Below, in pieces: positions 28,578 through 37,501 of a stretch of DNA of 47,278 bases (position 1 is the first letter of the stretch; each line of letters opens with the position of its first letter). This stretch comes from Candidatus Hatepunaea meridiana (lineage in GTDB: Bacteria > Electryoneota > AABM5-125-24 > Hatepunaeales > Hatepunaeaceae). The stretch spans positions 1-47,278 of the forward strand of contig JAVCDD010000358.1 of assembly GCA_030765125.1 (NCBI GenBank), written 5' to 3'. Position numbers and translations under genes: made by a program. The notes below the pieces were generated by a model, which was given only the letters and a program-made list of their open reading frames with translations, had not been told where the DNA came from and made no database searches.

Positions 28578-28709
28578 TGTTTTTTACCGCAGAGAGCGCA
28601 GAGATCGCAGATAAAAGTATAGAGTCCACGCTTTAGCGTGATATGAGTATTTACACTAAATGCTTATTATCATATTCAACACTGAAATGTTTAACATAAG
28701 GTGATTAAG

Positions 28710-30236
28710 ATGGAAATCGTGAATAAAATCAAACCGAGGTTAGCTGCGTTACGTAAGCGGATCAAGAATCAACCTCGCCTCTACCCGCATCTTGCTGACT
28801 GTTATATGCAGGTAGGTATGTATAAAAGCGCTAATAAAGAACTCGCAAAAGGATTGGAAATGTTTCCTTCTGATATAGTCGGTTGGTTGGTGAAAGGGAA
28901 ACTACATTTAAAGCAGAATCAATCCGATCTGGCTTATGCAGCTTACGAGCAGGTTCTCAAGATTGATAATGATACTGCTTTAGCACATGAAAAATGCGCT
29001 GAACTGGCTGAACAGGAGAACGATACTAACAAGTTCATTCATCATCTTGCTGAGTTAAAGCGTTTAGTACCATTAGATAACCAAGCTCAAATTAGGATGG
29101 AGAACGCTTACTTACGAAAAATAGCGGTTGAAGAGGGATTTTATCAGAGAAACCGCGTTCTCCAGGTTCCGATCACTACATTAAGGCAGCTCTTATTGGA
29201 ACACAATTTGCTCCCTGAAAAACTTATACGAAAGACAGGGCGAGTCGAGGATGTTGTGGATGAAGGCGCTCAGCCAAAACAGGAAACGAATGTTGAGGTC
29301 ATCGAGGAATTGCCTGAATATGCTCAAGAACAAACGCCAGATTTAGCAGATACTACTGATCAGGATGAACTACTTGTCCAAAGCGAAGATATAGCGGTTG
29401 ATGAACTGTTCTCACCAGTAATTGAAGATGAGCCTGTTCAACCGGATTCAACATACATACCGGAACCTGCTACATCTGATGAAGTAATAAAAACTGAGCA
29501 TTCTTTATTTGACATTAATGAACAACCTATTGAGCAGAATTTTCCGGGTATAGAGGAAATAGAGGAAACATCGATAGAGATTGACGAGCCATTGGAAGCA
29601 GAGAGCAATAAATTTGAAATAGAAGAAGAACTAATGTTACAGGATGTTCAATTCAAAGAGGAACAGGAGCAACCTGAGCAGGAATTAATCGAAGAACTAA
29701 AATCAGGTTCACCTAAATCGGAAACTGCCCCTCCAATGATTATGCAACCAGAAATGAAGCAGAGAAGAAAAGATGCAGATCTGGTACGTAGAGAAGGTAT
29801 ACATCGAAGATTGGCACGAATGGCGCGAGAAATTACCAGCGCTCCGCCACCGATAACAGAAGCCATTGAGTTACCTAAGAGTGCACCTGATAATTTAGAA
29901 CAAAAACCAGCACCACCTATGCAAACAGATGTAGGAGCGCCAGATGATCAAACTGCGATTAAAGAGGAAGCTACTCAGCTACCTCCCACAATACCGGAAG
30001 AACCAATTGAAGACAAACCTCGCACTCGGGTACATACTAAGTCCTTTGCAGAGTTATTCAGCAAACAACCTCGTGGTCGAATTCCCACAAAGACACTTGC
30101 TGAGTTGTATGCATCGCAAGGTGATTATAGCCGAGCCATTGAGGTATATCAAGAACTTTATAGTAAATCTCCGGATAATACGAGTTTTATAGATAGAATA
30201 GAATCACTTCAAGCGAAACTTATGGAAGGTTCATAG
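28710..30236 (+). CDS. TPR-repeat protein with acidic linker
   Basis: The ATG at 28710 follows aaggtgat with good spacing; a GTG three codons upstream is the alternative. The 508-residue product has an N-terminal TPR block (~1-160: LYPHLADCYMQVGMYKSA, IVGWLVKGKLHLKQNQSDLAY), a conserved tail ending LLEHNLLPEKLIRK, then about 250 residues of acidic, Pro-rich linker, and a C-terminal single TPR (LAELYASQGDYSRAIEVYQELY). There is no signal peptide or membrane segment. It is likely a cytoplasmic scaffold for protein interaction; function unknown. The N-terminal 180 residues are paralogous to the whole of the next gene at 30386, so a duplication with loss or gain of the linker and C-terminal TPR occurred. 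About 120 bases of repeat-like text ('accgcagagagcgcagag', 'ccacgctttagcgtg') precede it. Confidence 0.85.
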   Translation: MEIVNKIKPRLAALRKRIKNQPRLYPHLADCYMQVGMYKSANKELAKGLEMFPSDIVGWLVKGKLHLKQNQSDLAYAAYEQVLKIDNDTALAHEKCAELAEQENDTNKFIHHLAELKRLVPLDNQAQIRMENAYLRKIAVEEGFYQRNRVLQVPITTLRQLLLEHNLLPEKLIRKTGRVEDVVDEGAQPKQETNVEVIEELPEYAQEQTPDLADTTDQDELLVQSEDIAVDELFSPVIEDEPVQPDSTYIPEPATSDEVIKTEHSLFDINEQPIEQNFPGIEEIEETSIEIDEPLEAESNKFEIEEELMLQDVQFKEEQEQPEQELIEELKSGSPKSETAPPMIMQPEMKQRRKDADLVRREGIHRRLARMAREITSAPPPITEAIELPKSAPDNLEQKPAPPMQTDVGAPDDQTAIKEEATQLPPTIPEEPIEDKPRTRVHTKSFAELFSKQPRGRIPTKTLAELYASQGDYSRAIEVYQELYSKSPDNTSFIDRIESLQAKLMEGS

Positions 30237-30385
30237 GATTATAGAGTTTTTAAAAGTAACATCGTGCGAGCGAAGGGAAGCAATCTCTCTCGTCACTAAT
30301 ATTCAAACAGGTTGTTTTTTCACTGCGTTCCTCGTGACGACGTACATAAGTCATTACTTTTGGGAAATGCTTAGCAGGATACCAT

Positions 30386-30940
30386 GTGGAAATTATAAAC
30401 GATATTCAAGTTCGATTGAAAATACTTCGCAAGCAGATTAAGCATCAACCGGCATTGTTTGCTCATCTTGCTGATTGTTATATACTTACTGGTAAACACC
30501 ACCAGGCTGAAAAAACGTTGATAGCAGGATTGAAGCAATTCCCTGACAGTATCACCGGTTGGTTGGTTTATGGTAATCTGCATCTTGAAAACGGGCAATC
30601 TAAACGGGCGCTCTTTGCTTTTGAACGGGCATTGATAATCAACAATGATATTGCATATGCCCATCAGAAATGTGCTGAAATACTGGAAGCAGAATGGGAA
30701 TTCGGGCGGAGTATATCACATCTACGCGATCTAAAACGGCTTAATCCTTTAAGTGGATACACACAAAAGACATTGGAACTACTCATCATACGGAATATTG
30801 TGATTGAGAATAACTTCTTTAACAAAAAGGATGTATTAGTAGTATCACCATCGAATCTGAGGTTGACATTACTAAAGCACGATTTGCTCCCCGAGCAATT
30901 CATACGTGTGAAAGAAAGAGACCAAACAAAGAAATTATAG
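30386..30940 (+). CDS. Short TPR protein, paralogue of the preceding gene
   Basis: A GTG start at 30386 is inferred: cagga lies about eight bases upstream and the protein then begins MEIINDIQVRLKILRKQIK, matching MEIVNKIKPRLAALRKRIK of the preceding gene. The overlapping ATG at 30384 is out of frame and stops after four codons. The 184-residue product is one TPR block (FAHLADCYILTGKHHQAEKT, SITGWLVYGNLHLENGQSK, IAYAHQKCAEILE) with the tail LLKHDLLPEQFIR. It lacks the acidic linker and C-terminal TPR of its neighbour. It could be a competing partner for the same ligand. The 150-base space between them contains a 'gcgagcgaag...' repeat of the kind scattered in related genomes. Confidence 0.8.
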   Translation: MEIINDIQVRLKILRKQIKHQPALFAHLADCYILTGKHHQAEKTLIAGLKQFPDSITGWLVYGNLHLENGQSKRALFAFERALIINNDIAYAHQKCAEILEAEWEFGRSISHLRDLKRLNPLSGYTQKTLELLIIRNIVIENNFFNKKDVLVVSPSNLRLTLLKHDLLPEQFIRVKERDQTKKL

Positions 30941-30974
30941 AAAAAAACAATAACTCTAAACTAAAGGTATCTGA

Positions 30975-32060
30975 ATGGAACACAGAACTGCAGCATTGCG
31001 CCGTCGTTTCAGATCACTTGGAATAGCCAACTTCCTTGTGACACGTTTATCCAATATACGTTGGCTATGTGGTTATACCGGATCAAACGGAGTACTGTTC
31101 GTTACCGGACAAAACTCCTATTTTATCACCGATGGGCGCTATACAAACCAGGCAAAAGAACAGGTTAAAAGCGCAGAAGTATTTATCTATTCCAACGGTG
31201 TGACAATCGCTGACGCTTTTATCCGTGAATTAAAGAACAATCGAAACATCAGGTTTAGAGGCAGAGTAGGTGTCGAATCACAAATGATGACGGTAGAATT
31301 TTACCAGCGTTTAAAGATGGCTTTCCCAAATTCCAGTGTTGTAGAGACAGAGGATATAATTGAAAAATTAGCGATGGTAAAGGATGATTATGAGATCGAA
31401 AACATCCGTCACGCTGTTGAAATCACTGATAAAACGCTGGAAACGATTTTACCATTTGTTAAACCCGGAATTACCGAAATTGAACTCTCATCTGAAATAA
31501 CTTACTATCATAGGAAATACGGCGCTCAGAAGGATGCTTTCGAAACAATTGTAGCCAGTGGACCGCGCTCGGCGCTTCCGCATGGAATTGCATCAAACCG
31601 TAAAATCGGAAGCAATGAGTTGCTGACTTTCGATATGGGTTGTTTCTATAATGGATATCCTTCTGATATGACGCGAACTTTCGTTGTTGGCAAAGGGAGT
31701 GACGAGCAACGTAAAATATACGAAACTGTCCGGGAAGCACAGGCAATGGGTGTTGAAGCAGCAATACCAGGAGCAAAATGCTGTGATGTGGATGCAGTTG
31801 CGAGGAACATTATCACCAAAGCAGGATATGGTGATAACTTCACACACAGTTTAGGGCACGGCTTAGGGCTCGAGGTTCACTCAGCGCCAAGGATCAGTAA
31901 GCTGTCGAAAACAATACTCAAGCCCGGTATGGCAATTACTATCGAACCCGGTATTTACATTGAAGGCTTTGGTGGTGTTCGTATTGAAGACGACGTACTG
32001 ATTACAGAGGATGGAAACGAAGTCCTGAACCAATCACCCCGAGAGTTAATCGAATTATAG
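30975..32060 (+). CDS. M24 family metallopeptidase (Xaa-Pro aminopeptidase/dipeptidase)
   Basis: The 361-residue product has a creatinase-like N-terminal domain (~1-130: LVTRLSNIRWLCGYTGSNG, YFITDGRYTNQA) and a pita-bread catalytic domain. The five metal ligands can be placed: Asp in LLTFDMGCFYNG, Asp in YPSDMTRTF, His in HSLGHGLGLEVH, Glu in ITIEPGIYI and Glu in VRIEDDVLI. Length and motifs fit the short YqhT/PepQ-like prolidase group, which removes N-terminal residues before proline or splits Xaa-Pro dipeptides in the cytoplasm. It has no signal peptide. The ATG is preceded by aaagg at suitable spacing. It is 34 bases downstream of the short TPR gene and probably co-transcribed. A strong hairpin follows its stop. 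Confidence 0.93.
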   Translation: MEHRTAALRRRFRSLGIANFLVTRLSNIRWLCGYTGSNGVLFVTGQNSYFITDGRYTNQAKEQVKSAEVFIYSNGVTIADAFIRELKNNRNIRFRGRVGVESQMMTVEFYQRLKMAFPNSSVVETEDIIEKLAMVKDDYEIENIRHAVEITDKTLETILPFVKPGITEIELSSEITYYHRKYGAQKDAFETIVASGPRSALPHGIASNRKIGSNELLTFDMGCFYNGYPSDMTRTFVVGKGSDEQRKIYETVREAQAMGVEAAIPGAKCCDVDAVARNIITKAGYGDNFTHSLGHGLGLEVHSAPRISKLSKTILKPGMAITIEPGIYIEGFGGVRIEDDVLITEDGNEVLNQSPRELIEL

Positions 32061-32077
32061 ACTTACAAAGTATGAGA

Positions 32078-32125
32078 ATGAGTTCAGAATCCATCCCGAT
32101 AATTCAGGATGGATTCTGAACTCAT
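32078..32125 (+). terminator. 19-bp perfect hairpin after the peptidase gene
   Basis: The stem atgagttcagaatccatcc (32078-32096) pairs exactly with 32107-32125, leaving a 10-base loop. It lies 17 bases after the M24 gene's stop. There is no long T run, so it may be a factor-assisted terminator or RNA-stabilising hairpin. Its outer part (gttcaga...tctgaac) is shared with the TTCAGAGT repeats, while the core differs, so it may be a fourth member of that family. Confidence 0.55.
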
Positions 32126-32292
32126 ATACCCCATCCCATTAGACATCTTGTTAATTTCAATCCACATATAATTTTATAATTGGTATTTCAATTATTAAGT
32201 TATAAATAATACTTGACTTATAATTTAAAAGATATTACCTTTACCTTGAAAAGTAGAAAATTACAGTATCATAATTTGGTATACTATAACCA

Positions 32293-32922
32293 ATGTATCC
32301 TTCGCAGAGTTTTACTGAACAATTTGAGGTGTTTATTTCATGGCTTAGTACAGATCTTATTTCAATTGGTGATGTTTTTCTACATGGCGTTGTATTTATA
32401 TTACTTGGAGCTATATTAACTATTTTGATGGGGGTTAAACGACCTCTTTTATTAGTATGGATAATTTGTTTTCTATTCGGTATAGCGGAGGAAGCTCGTC
32501 AAGCTTACATTGGTCGTCCGGTTGGCTGGAACGATTTGCAGGATTTGTTTGTGAACGGTGTGTTCGCATTGGTTGGGATTTTTACCGTCGCCAAAATCAG
32601 AGCACGTAATCTCACTACATATCTCAGTACACGTAAGTGGAAAAAACGCCGTGTTGCATTAGTTATTACGTTAACTCTGGTATGGTTAGTTTTTCTAATG
32701 CTTGTACTTCTAATTAATCCTTCAAAATGTAATGTTAATATTTATACTGATCCACCTACGGCAAATATTTTGATTGATGGTGAAGGACCTTACAAACGGT
32801 GTATTAGTAAATCCGTTTACCGTAACGAGTTGACTACTATTCTGATTACATGGGAAGACGACATAACGCAAACGTATGTTATACAAGTAAAATCAGACAC
32901 AACGATTACGATTACACGCTGA
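32293..32922 (+). CDS. VanZ-like membrane protein with C-terminal PEGA-like domain
   Basis: The 209-residue product has three or four N-terminal helices in VanZ arrangement (GDVFLHGVVFILLGAIL; PLLLVWIICFLFGIAEEARQ; the loop GWNDLQDLFVNGVFALVGIF, matching the VanZ Glu and Asp positions). A basic loop and another helix (VALVITLTLVWLVFLMLVLL) follow, and then about 60 residues resembling a PEGA domain (CNVNIYTDPPTANILIDGEGP). VanZ-like proteins include a teicoplanin resistance factor and many envelope-glycan-associated proteins. The PEGA end should face the periplasm. The fusion is unusual. It precedes the polysaccharide cluster. No Shine-Dalgarno is seen before the ATG; the 170 bases upstream are very AT-rich and may contain its promoter. 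Confidence 0.75.
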   Translation: MYPSQSFTEQFEVFISWLSTDLISIGDVFLHGVVFILLGAILTILMGVKRPLLLVWIICFLFGIAEEARQAYIGRPVGWNDLQDLFVNGVFALVGIFTVAKIRARNLTTYLSTRKWKKRRVALVITLTLVWLVFLMLVLLINPSKCNVNIYTDPPTANILIDGEGPYKRCISKSVYRNELTTILITWEDDITQTYVIQVKSDTTITITR

Positions 32923-33025
32923 AGTAGGTTTTTTTAGGCTGACCGCAGATAGAATTTGATAGGCGCTTATGCGTAAATGCTTAATCAACAAAATCATCAA
33001 TGTAACTTAATATCTTAGAATAACA

Positions 33026-33808
33026 ATGTATTTAGATTACTGGCAACTCAAACGAAAACCGTTTGAAAATACACCCGATCCCGATTTTTTCTACTTCTCA
33101 CCGGAACACGAGGAAGCTTATATTCGGTTTAAGTATGCAATATTAGAGAGTAAGGGAGCAATTCTCTTGACAGGTGATTACGGCTGCGGGAAAACTACAT
33201 TAGTTCGCTTACTAGTTGCTGAACTTGATCCGGAATTCTACCAGGTTGCAATTATTAATCACCCGCGCGGAGAAATTACTGATCTACTGAAGTCATTGTT
33301 AGTAGATCTTGAAGAACAACCGGAAGCTGATTCCATTGACCTCCTTGAACGCCAACTTGGCGAAAAACTACTGAGGAATTTCGAAGAAGATAAAACAACT
33401 CTGCTTATTATTGACGAAGCACAGCTAATTAATAAGGATGCGATCTTTGAAGAAATCAGGTTATTATTGAATTTCAATCTTAATGATCGTTTCCTGATTA
33501 ATCTGTTTCTCATCGGGCAGCCGGAACTTCGGGATCGTATAAACAATTTGCCACAATTCGAGCAGAGAATATTCTGTAAGTTTCATCTTCGCGTTCTTAA
33601 TCATGCGGAAACAACGAAGTATATTAACCATCGGATATCCATAGCCGGAGCCACCCACACACTGTTTTCACCGGAAGCAATCAGTTTGATCCATAAAAAC
33701 AGCTTTGGAACACCACGCAGGATTAATAACATCTGCGATCTTGCCCTGCTTTTTGGCTCAACGCGTAATGCACAGATTATTACCAAAGAGATCATCCAGG
33801 AAGTATAG
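33026..33808 (+). CDS. ExeA/XrtA-type AAA ATPase of polysaccharide clusters
   Basis: The 260-residue product opens with the family start YLDYWQLKRKPFENTPDPDFFYFSPEHEEA, broken here only by description, and has Walker A GDYGCGKTT (~50), Walker B TLLIIDEAQLI and a sensor region IGQPELRD. This matches the general-secretion-protein-A-like ATPases that accompany exosortase (XrtA) and exopolysaccharide loci (TIGR03015-type). They are thought to help assembly or regulation of the export apparatus. There is no peptidoglycan-binding C-terminal domain. No exosortase is visible in the window. It is 24 bases upstream of the next gene and probably heads the operon running to at least 44966. Confidence 0.88.
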   Translation: MYLDYWQLKRKPFENTPDPDFFYFSPEHEEAYIRFKYAILESKGAILLTGDYGCGKTTLVRLLVAELDPEFYQVAIINHPRGEITDLLKSLLVDLEEQPEADSIDLLERQLGEKLLRNFEEDKTTLLIIDEAQLINKDAIFEEIRLLLNFNLNDRFLINLFLIGQPELRDRINNLPQFEQRIFCKFHLRVLNHAETTKYINHRISIAGATHTLFSPEAISLIHKNSFGTPRRINNICDLALLFGSTRNAQIITKEIIQEV

Positions 33809-33832
33809 TAGTATTTAACATTTCATATTCCA

Positions 33833-35452
33833 ATGTATAAAGCCAGAAATCTATTCAGAAGCGCTAAGCAAATGAGATTAGTTTCGGAGAAGGATAAAAC
33901 AACACCGGAACTGCAATCTGATTATGTTTTGATTTACAATGTAAGTTTGAGTGAGCTTCTAATGCTCAATAATCTGATTACCAGCGCTGGATATCGCAGC
34001 ATTGTTGCATCAAGTTTTAAAGATGCTGATGAAAAATGCACAAAAAATCCACCATTTGCAGTTGTAGTAGATTTCTCACGCGAACCTGAACAGGCAGTAA
34101 AATTATTTAATTGTATTCGCAAAAATAAAGTCGCAATCGACACACTGATCTTGTTCTTTTGCGATGATGGTATATTATTAGAGAACTCTCTTGGTTTACA
34201 TGCCAGAGGTTACGAGTACCTTTATAAACCCATCGAGTTAGGACCTTTGAAAATTCGTCTGGAATCCATTCTACAAAAGAAAAATTGGCGTGGAAGCATA
34301 ACTATACCTTCGCGTATCCCAAAGAAGACAATTCCCGAAGAACTTCCTATCTCATTGTCGCCTGATTTGGAACAAATGTTGAAAAATGAGGATAAACCAT
34401 TACCCATCCCAATTCCTAAAATAAAATCATCTATTCCTGTTCTTAAACCAGCAATAACTGAAACAATTATCGAAGATAATAATAAAAGCAAATCCGAGGT
34501 TTCAGAAAATAAATCTATTCATTCACCTGGTAAAAAAAATAAAAATTATTTCTATGATCATGCTGTACTTGTAATTACTGAACAGATTGAAAGAATTAGA
34601 AACGATGAACCTATTAAGCTATTGACTATTAAACAATTATCAAAAGAGCTATCCGATAACATACACACCCACCCGGATCTCGAAGTAAGGGCTTTGAATC
34701 GAAGAGAATTTAATTCCCTGTCAAACCGTATCATTAATATGACTGTCTTTGCAACTCTATTGGGATACAGGATGAAGCTTTCTGAACAGCATCTTCATTT
34801 ACTTACTGCTTCTGCTCTTATTCACGATCTTGGTATGGTGAAGATTCCAGATAGCATCTTGAAAAAAGAGTCCGAATTAAGTAATATAGAATTCAAAGCA
34901 ATCAAGCAACATCCCGATCATACTGTAAAAATAGTAGAGGGTGCTGTTGATTTTGATAATGAAGCGGACAGTTCTATTACAAGAATAGTATATCAGGTTC
35001 ACGAGCGTGAGAAGGGGACCGGATACCCGAAAGGATTAGAATCTGATCAGATTGACCCGCTGGCTAAGATACTCGCAGTTGCTGATGTGTTCGAGGCATT
35101 CAGCCATCCACGTAAATACCGCAAATCGTTCATGGCGTATGAAGCGATTCAAGAGGTAATTAAGCTAAAAGGCAACGAACTTGCCTCAGAAGTGCTAAAG
35201 GCGCTTGTAAATGAGTTATCTATTTTCCCCTTGCATAGTTATGTCCAGCTTAATAATAAACAGATCGGGCAAGTAATTGAGATCAATAAGACACACTCAC
35301 TGCGACCAGTGGTGGAAATAAAATTTGATGAAGCCGGAAAAGAAGTCAAACCTCCATTAAGATTGAACCTTCAAGAAGCACCATTCCTGTTTGTTACAAA
35401 GATATTGCCCCAAAGCAAACTTCCCAAGATAGACGCTAATGGATATGAATGA
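33833..35452 (+). CDS. Pseudo-receiver / degenerate HD-GYP protein
   Basis: The 539-residue product has a receiver-like N-terminus (~30-150). It keeps the strand with Asp (AVVVDFS) and Lys (YLYKP), but the acidic pair at the end of the first strand is missing (VLIYNVS). A Lys/Pro-rich linker (~160-235) leads to an HD-GYP domain (~285-470). There HD is kept (HDLGM, though the usual Lys is Met) and GYP is kept (HEREKGTGYPKGL), but the first metal His of HxxRV is Leu (LSNRI) and the HHE pair is Val-His. It is likely an inactive or altered cyclic-di-GMP-binding regulator of polysaccharide production rather than an ordinary phosphodiesterase (inference). The C-terminal 80 residues resemble a small beta domain. 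Its end overlaps the next gene by 14 bases. Confidence 0.88.
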   Translation: MYKARNLFRSAKQMRLVSEKDKTTPELQSDYVLIYNVSLSELLMLNNLITSAGYRSIVASSFKDADEKCTKNPPFAVVVDFSREPEQAVKLFNCIRKNKVAIDTLILFFCDDGILLENSLGLHARGYEYLYKPIELGPLKIRLESILQKKNWRGSITIPSRIPKKTIPEELPISLSPDLEQMLKNEDKPLPIPIPKIKSSIPVLKPAITETIIEDNNKSKSEVSENKSIHSPGKKNKNYFYDHAVLVITEQIERIRNDEPIKLLTIKQLSKELSDNIHTHPDLEVRALNRREFNSLSNRIINMTVFATLLGYRMKLSEQHLHLLTASALIHDLGMVKIPDSILKKESELSNIEFKAIKQHPDHTVKIVEGAVDFDNEADSSITRIVYQVHEREKGTGYPKGLESDQIDPLAKILAVADVFEAFSHPRKYRKSFMAYEAIQEVIKLKGNELASEVLKALVNELSIFPLHSYVQLNNKQIGQVIEINKTHSLRPVVEIKFDEAGKEVKPPLRLNLQEAPFLFVTKILPQSKLPKIDANGYE

Positions 35453-36677
35453 ACCTCCTGAATTGCGGATTCTGCTTGCGAAATTAAGCGCTGAATTCTG
35501 TAAAGAAGGTGTAGTTTCTGACAATGAAATGAAGGATAGTTTTCTTAGATATAATCCTTCTGAAATTGCTGAGATACTCCTGAATGATGGTCTTTTAGGA
35601 TTTTTATGGAAACCACTCTCAAGCTTGTATGAATTTCCCGCATCACAACGTACGATAATTAAAAACTATTTATTTGATACTTGCAGACGAGAACTACTTG
35701 TTCACAGGCAACTCCCCATGCTTTGGTCATTGTTCAAGGATGAAGGTTTAGACCCGATACTGTTACGCGGTCCATCATGGCAGAGATACTATCCATCCGA
35801 AGTTATCCGTGACCTGTCTGATATTGATTTATTAATACACCCGGATCAGAAGACTAAAATTGATATATTCTTTGAAGCGATGGGTTATAAGAGATCATTT
35901 CATTGTCCCGATGTATGGTTAAAAGATGGTGTAACCCTGGATATCCATACGGATGTAATGGGAATTACCTGGCTGCCGGCATCGGTTTATGCTGGTAATA
36001 TACCCTTACAAGAACTGTTTGATCGAAAAAAAACCATTCAATTTGAGTTTATGACCCGCTGTCAGGGGCGGCGTCTTGACATCAATGCTTTCAACCTCGG
36101 TGGGTTGACAGCAGAGAGTTCTATTTTTCAAGGAGATGAAAAGGAACTCCTGAAGATCAGCGTACTTGAGGAAGCCGACGATCTGATTTGTGCATCTATT
36201 CACTGGGTCAAACACTCATTTAACAGATTGTCCTGGAGCGTTGATCTGTTAATGTTATGCGACCAAGTGAACAAGTTAGACCTATGGGAAGAAGTGACCG
36301 AACGAATAGAGCGCTATAAAGTTGACGGGTTAGTTGGTTTTGGTCTTTTACCTGTTAGGCGTATATTTAATGCTGATATACCGGATAGTGTTATCAGCGG
36401 TAATATGAGATCGAATTCAAGTGTAGTTTCCAGGTGGATTATTGAAACAATTTCAAAAGGCAGACGGTTTGAACCTGCCGGTTATTTACTTTTTGCGAGT
36501 TCTATCGGGAATATATTTAGGAAGTTTCAGTTTTATTTTGAGATCGTTTTCCCTCGACGCAAGGTTCGTCGACGGATGTTCAGAAGGTATCCCGATGCGC
36601 CGAGATGGCTTTTTCCATATTTTCACATCTCAAGAGGCTTGTCAGGGACAATGCGGCTTATCAAGGGGTTGCTTTAA
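35439..36677 (+). CDS. Nucleotidyltransferase family protein (PF14907-like)
   Basis: The ATG at 35439 overlaps the previous gene by 14 bases; an ATG at 35445 is an alternative. The 412-residue product has the minimal nucleotidyltransferase core of the family: DPILLRGPSWQRYYPSEVIRDLSDIDLLIHPDQ (broken by description: a Gly-Pro/Ser turn, then Arg-Asp and the Asp-x-Asp metal pair at DID), and later GVTLDIHTDV with a further Asp. A helical C-terminal half follows. Relatives occur beside PqqD, HPr-kinase-like and B2-type genes in exopolysaccharide loci and in some lasso-peptide clusters, where they modify a peptide or sugar. The substrate here is not known. Its stop codon shares a base with the next gene's ATG (TAATG). 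Confidence 0.85.
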   Translation: MDMNEPPELRILLAKLSAEFCKEGVVSDNEMKDSFLRYNPSEIAEILLNDGLLGFLWKPLSSLYEFPASQRTIIKNYLFDTCRRELLVHRQLPMLWSLFKDEGLDPILLRGPSWQRYYPSEVIRDLSDIDLLIHPDQKTKIDIFFEAMGYKRSFHCPDVWLKDGVTLDIHTDVMGITWLPASVYAGNIPLQELFDRKKTIQFEFMTRCQGRRLDINAFNLGGLTAESSIFQGDEKELLKISVLEEADDLICASIHWVKHSFNRLSWSVDLLMLCDQVNKLDLWEEVTERIERYKVDGLVGFGLLPVRRIFNADIPDSVISGNMRSNSSVVSRWIIETISKGRRFEPAGYLLFASSIGNIFRKFQFYFEIVFPRRKVRRRMFRRYPDAPRWLFPYFHISRGLSGTMRLIKGLL

Positions 36678-37501
36678 TGCCTCGGTCAGATAACAAACTC
36701 TGTATTGCTATTGGACCGATTCACTTAATTATAGAAAGCCCGATAGATTGGGTCATCCGTGAAATAGTGAACAATTATAATCCGTTTCTTTGTCATAGCG
36801 ATTCCGGATTTAAGTTAATAGTTTTACCTAAAGATCGAGGTATTTCTTATAACATATCCGATCTGCAAGTTACATATAAGAATGGATACGTTTTCGCCAG
36901 ACGAAGCGACTTCGATTTGAGTATTAGTATGAATGGTAATTATGCCGAAGGACAAATACTTGAAGGCTCATTACCCGGGCTTGTTACTATGTTGAAATTT
37001 GTCTTTACAGTAACTGCTTTTAAAACCAATGGTCTTTTTCTCCACGCAGGCGCGACTGTTAAAAATCGAAAAGGTTGGGTTTTTCCAGGACATTCAGGCG
37101 CAGGTAAAACAACGTTGGTTAAGAGATTGAATAAGCATAAACTGTTAAATGATGAAACAACACTTGTTATTCAACAAAATAATGGCTGGTATGTTTACTC
37201 AACTCCTTTTAGTGGTGAACTTGCTCAGCATCCGGAACTCGATTCAGCTCCCTTGCATGCGTTGGCTTTCCCTGAAAAAAATAAAGGAATGAAGTTAACA
37301 GGGATTTCACATACTGAAGCAGTTTACAGGATAATTCAGAACGTTATTGGGTGGGGCGGGGAAGATTGGGGTAACTCTATGCTCGATCTGGCAGTTGACT
37401 TATCTAAATCATGTAAGTCTTTTGTTTTATCCTATCCAATTAACAGCGATCCGGATATCCTATTTAAAAAGGTTGACTATGAGAACTATCCAGCGCAATA
37501 A
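36677..37501 (+). CDS. HPr-kinase-like P-loop protein
   Basis: The start is the ATG at 36677, inside taatg at the end of the previous gene, with aagggg about nine bases upstream; the earlier in-frame ATG at 36605 would overlap 73 bases of that gene. The 274-residue product has an N-terminal beta region (~1-105) and an HprK-type kinase core: HAGATVKNRKGWVFPG, P-loop GHSGAGKTT, and the LLNDETTLV segment with Asp-Glu near where HPr kinase has its catalytic Asp. Such HPrK-like proteins include lasso-peptide kinases (PadeK/ThcoK), which phosphorylate a peptide Ser. This context (PqqD, radical SAM, nucleotidyltransferase) makes peptide modification a plausible role. The next gene overlaps its 3' end by 23 bases. 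Confidence 0.85.
   Translation: MPRSDNKLCIAIGPIHLIIESPIDWVIREIVNNYNPFLCHSDSGFKLIVLPKDRGISYNISDLQVTYKNGYVFARRSDFDLSISMNGNYAEGQILEGSLPGLVTMLKFVFTVTAFKTNGLFLHAGATVKNRKGWVFPGHSGAGKTTLVKRLNKHKLLNDETTLVIQQNNGWYVYSTPFSGELAQHPELDSAPLHALAFPEKNKGMKLTGISHTEAVYRIIQNVIGWGGEDWGNSMLDLAVDLSKSCKSFVLSYPINSDPDILFKKVDYENYPAQ

Noticed and set aside
36605-36676. Earlier ATG for the HPr-kinase-like gene
   Set aside because: It would overlap 73 bases of the nucleotidyltransferase; the TAATG junction at 36677 with an aagggg site is a better start.
37347-37478. Long N-terminal extension of the PqqD-like protein
   Set aside because: The codons lie wholly within the kinase gene and are not PqqD-like; the family start matches 37479.
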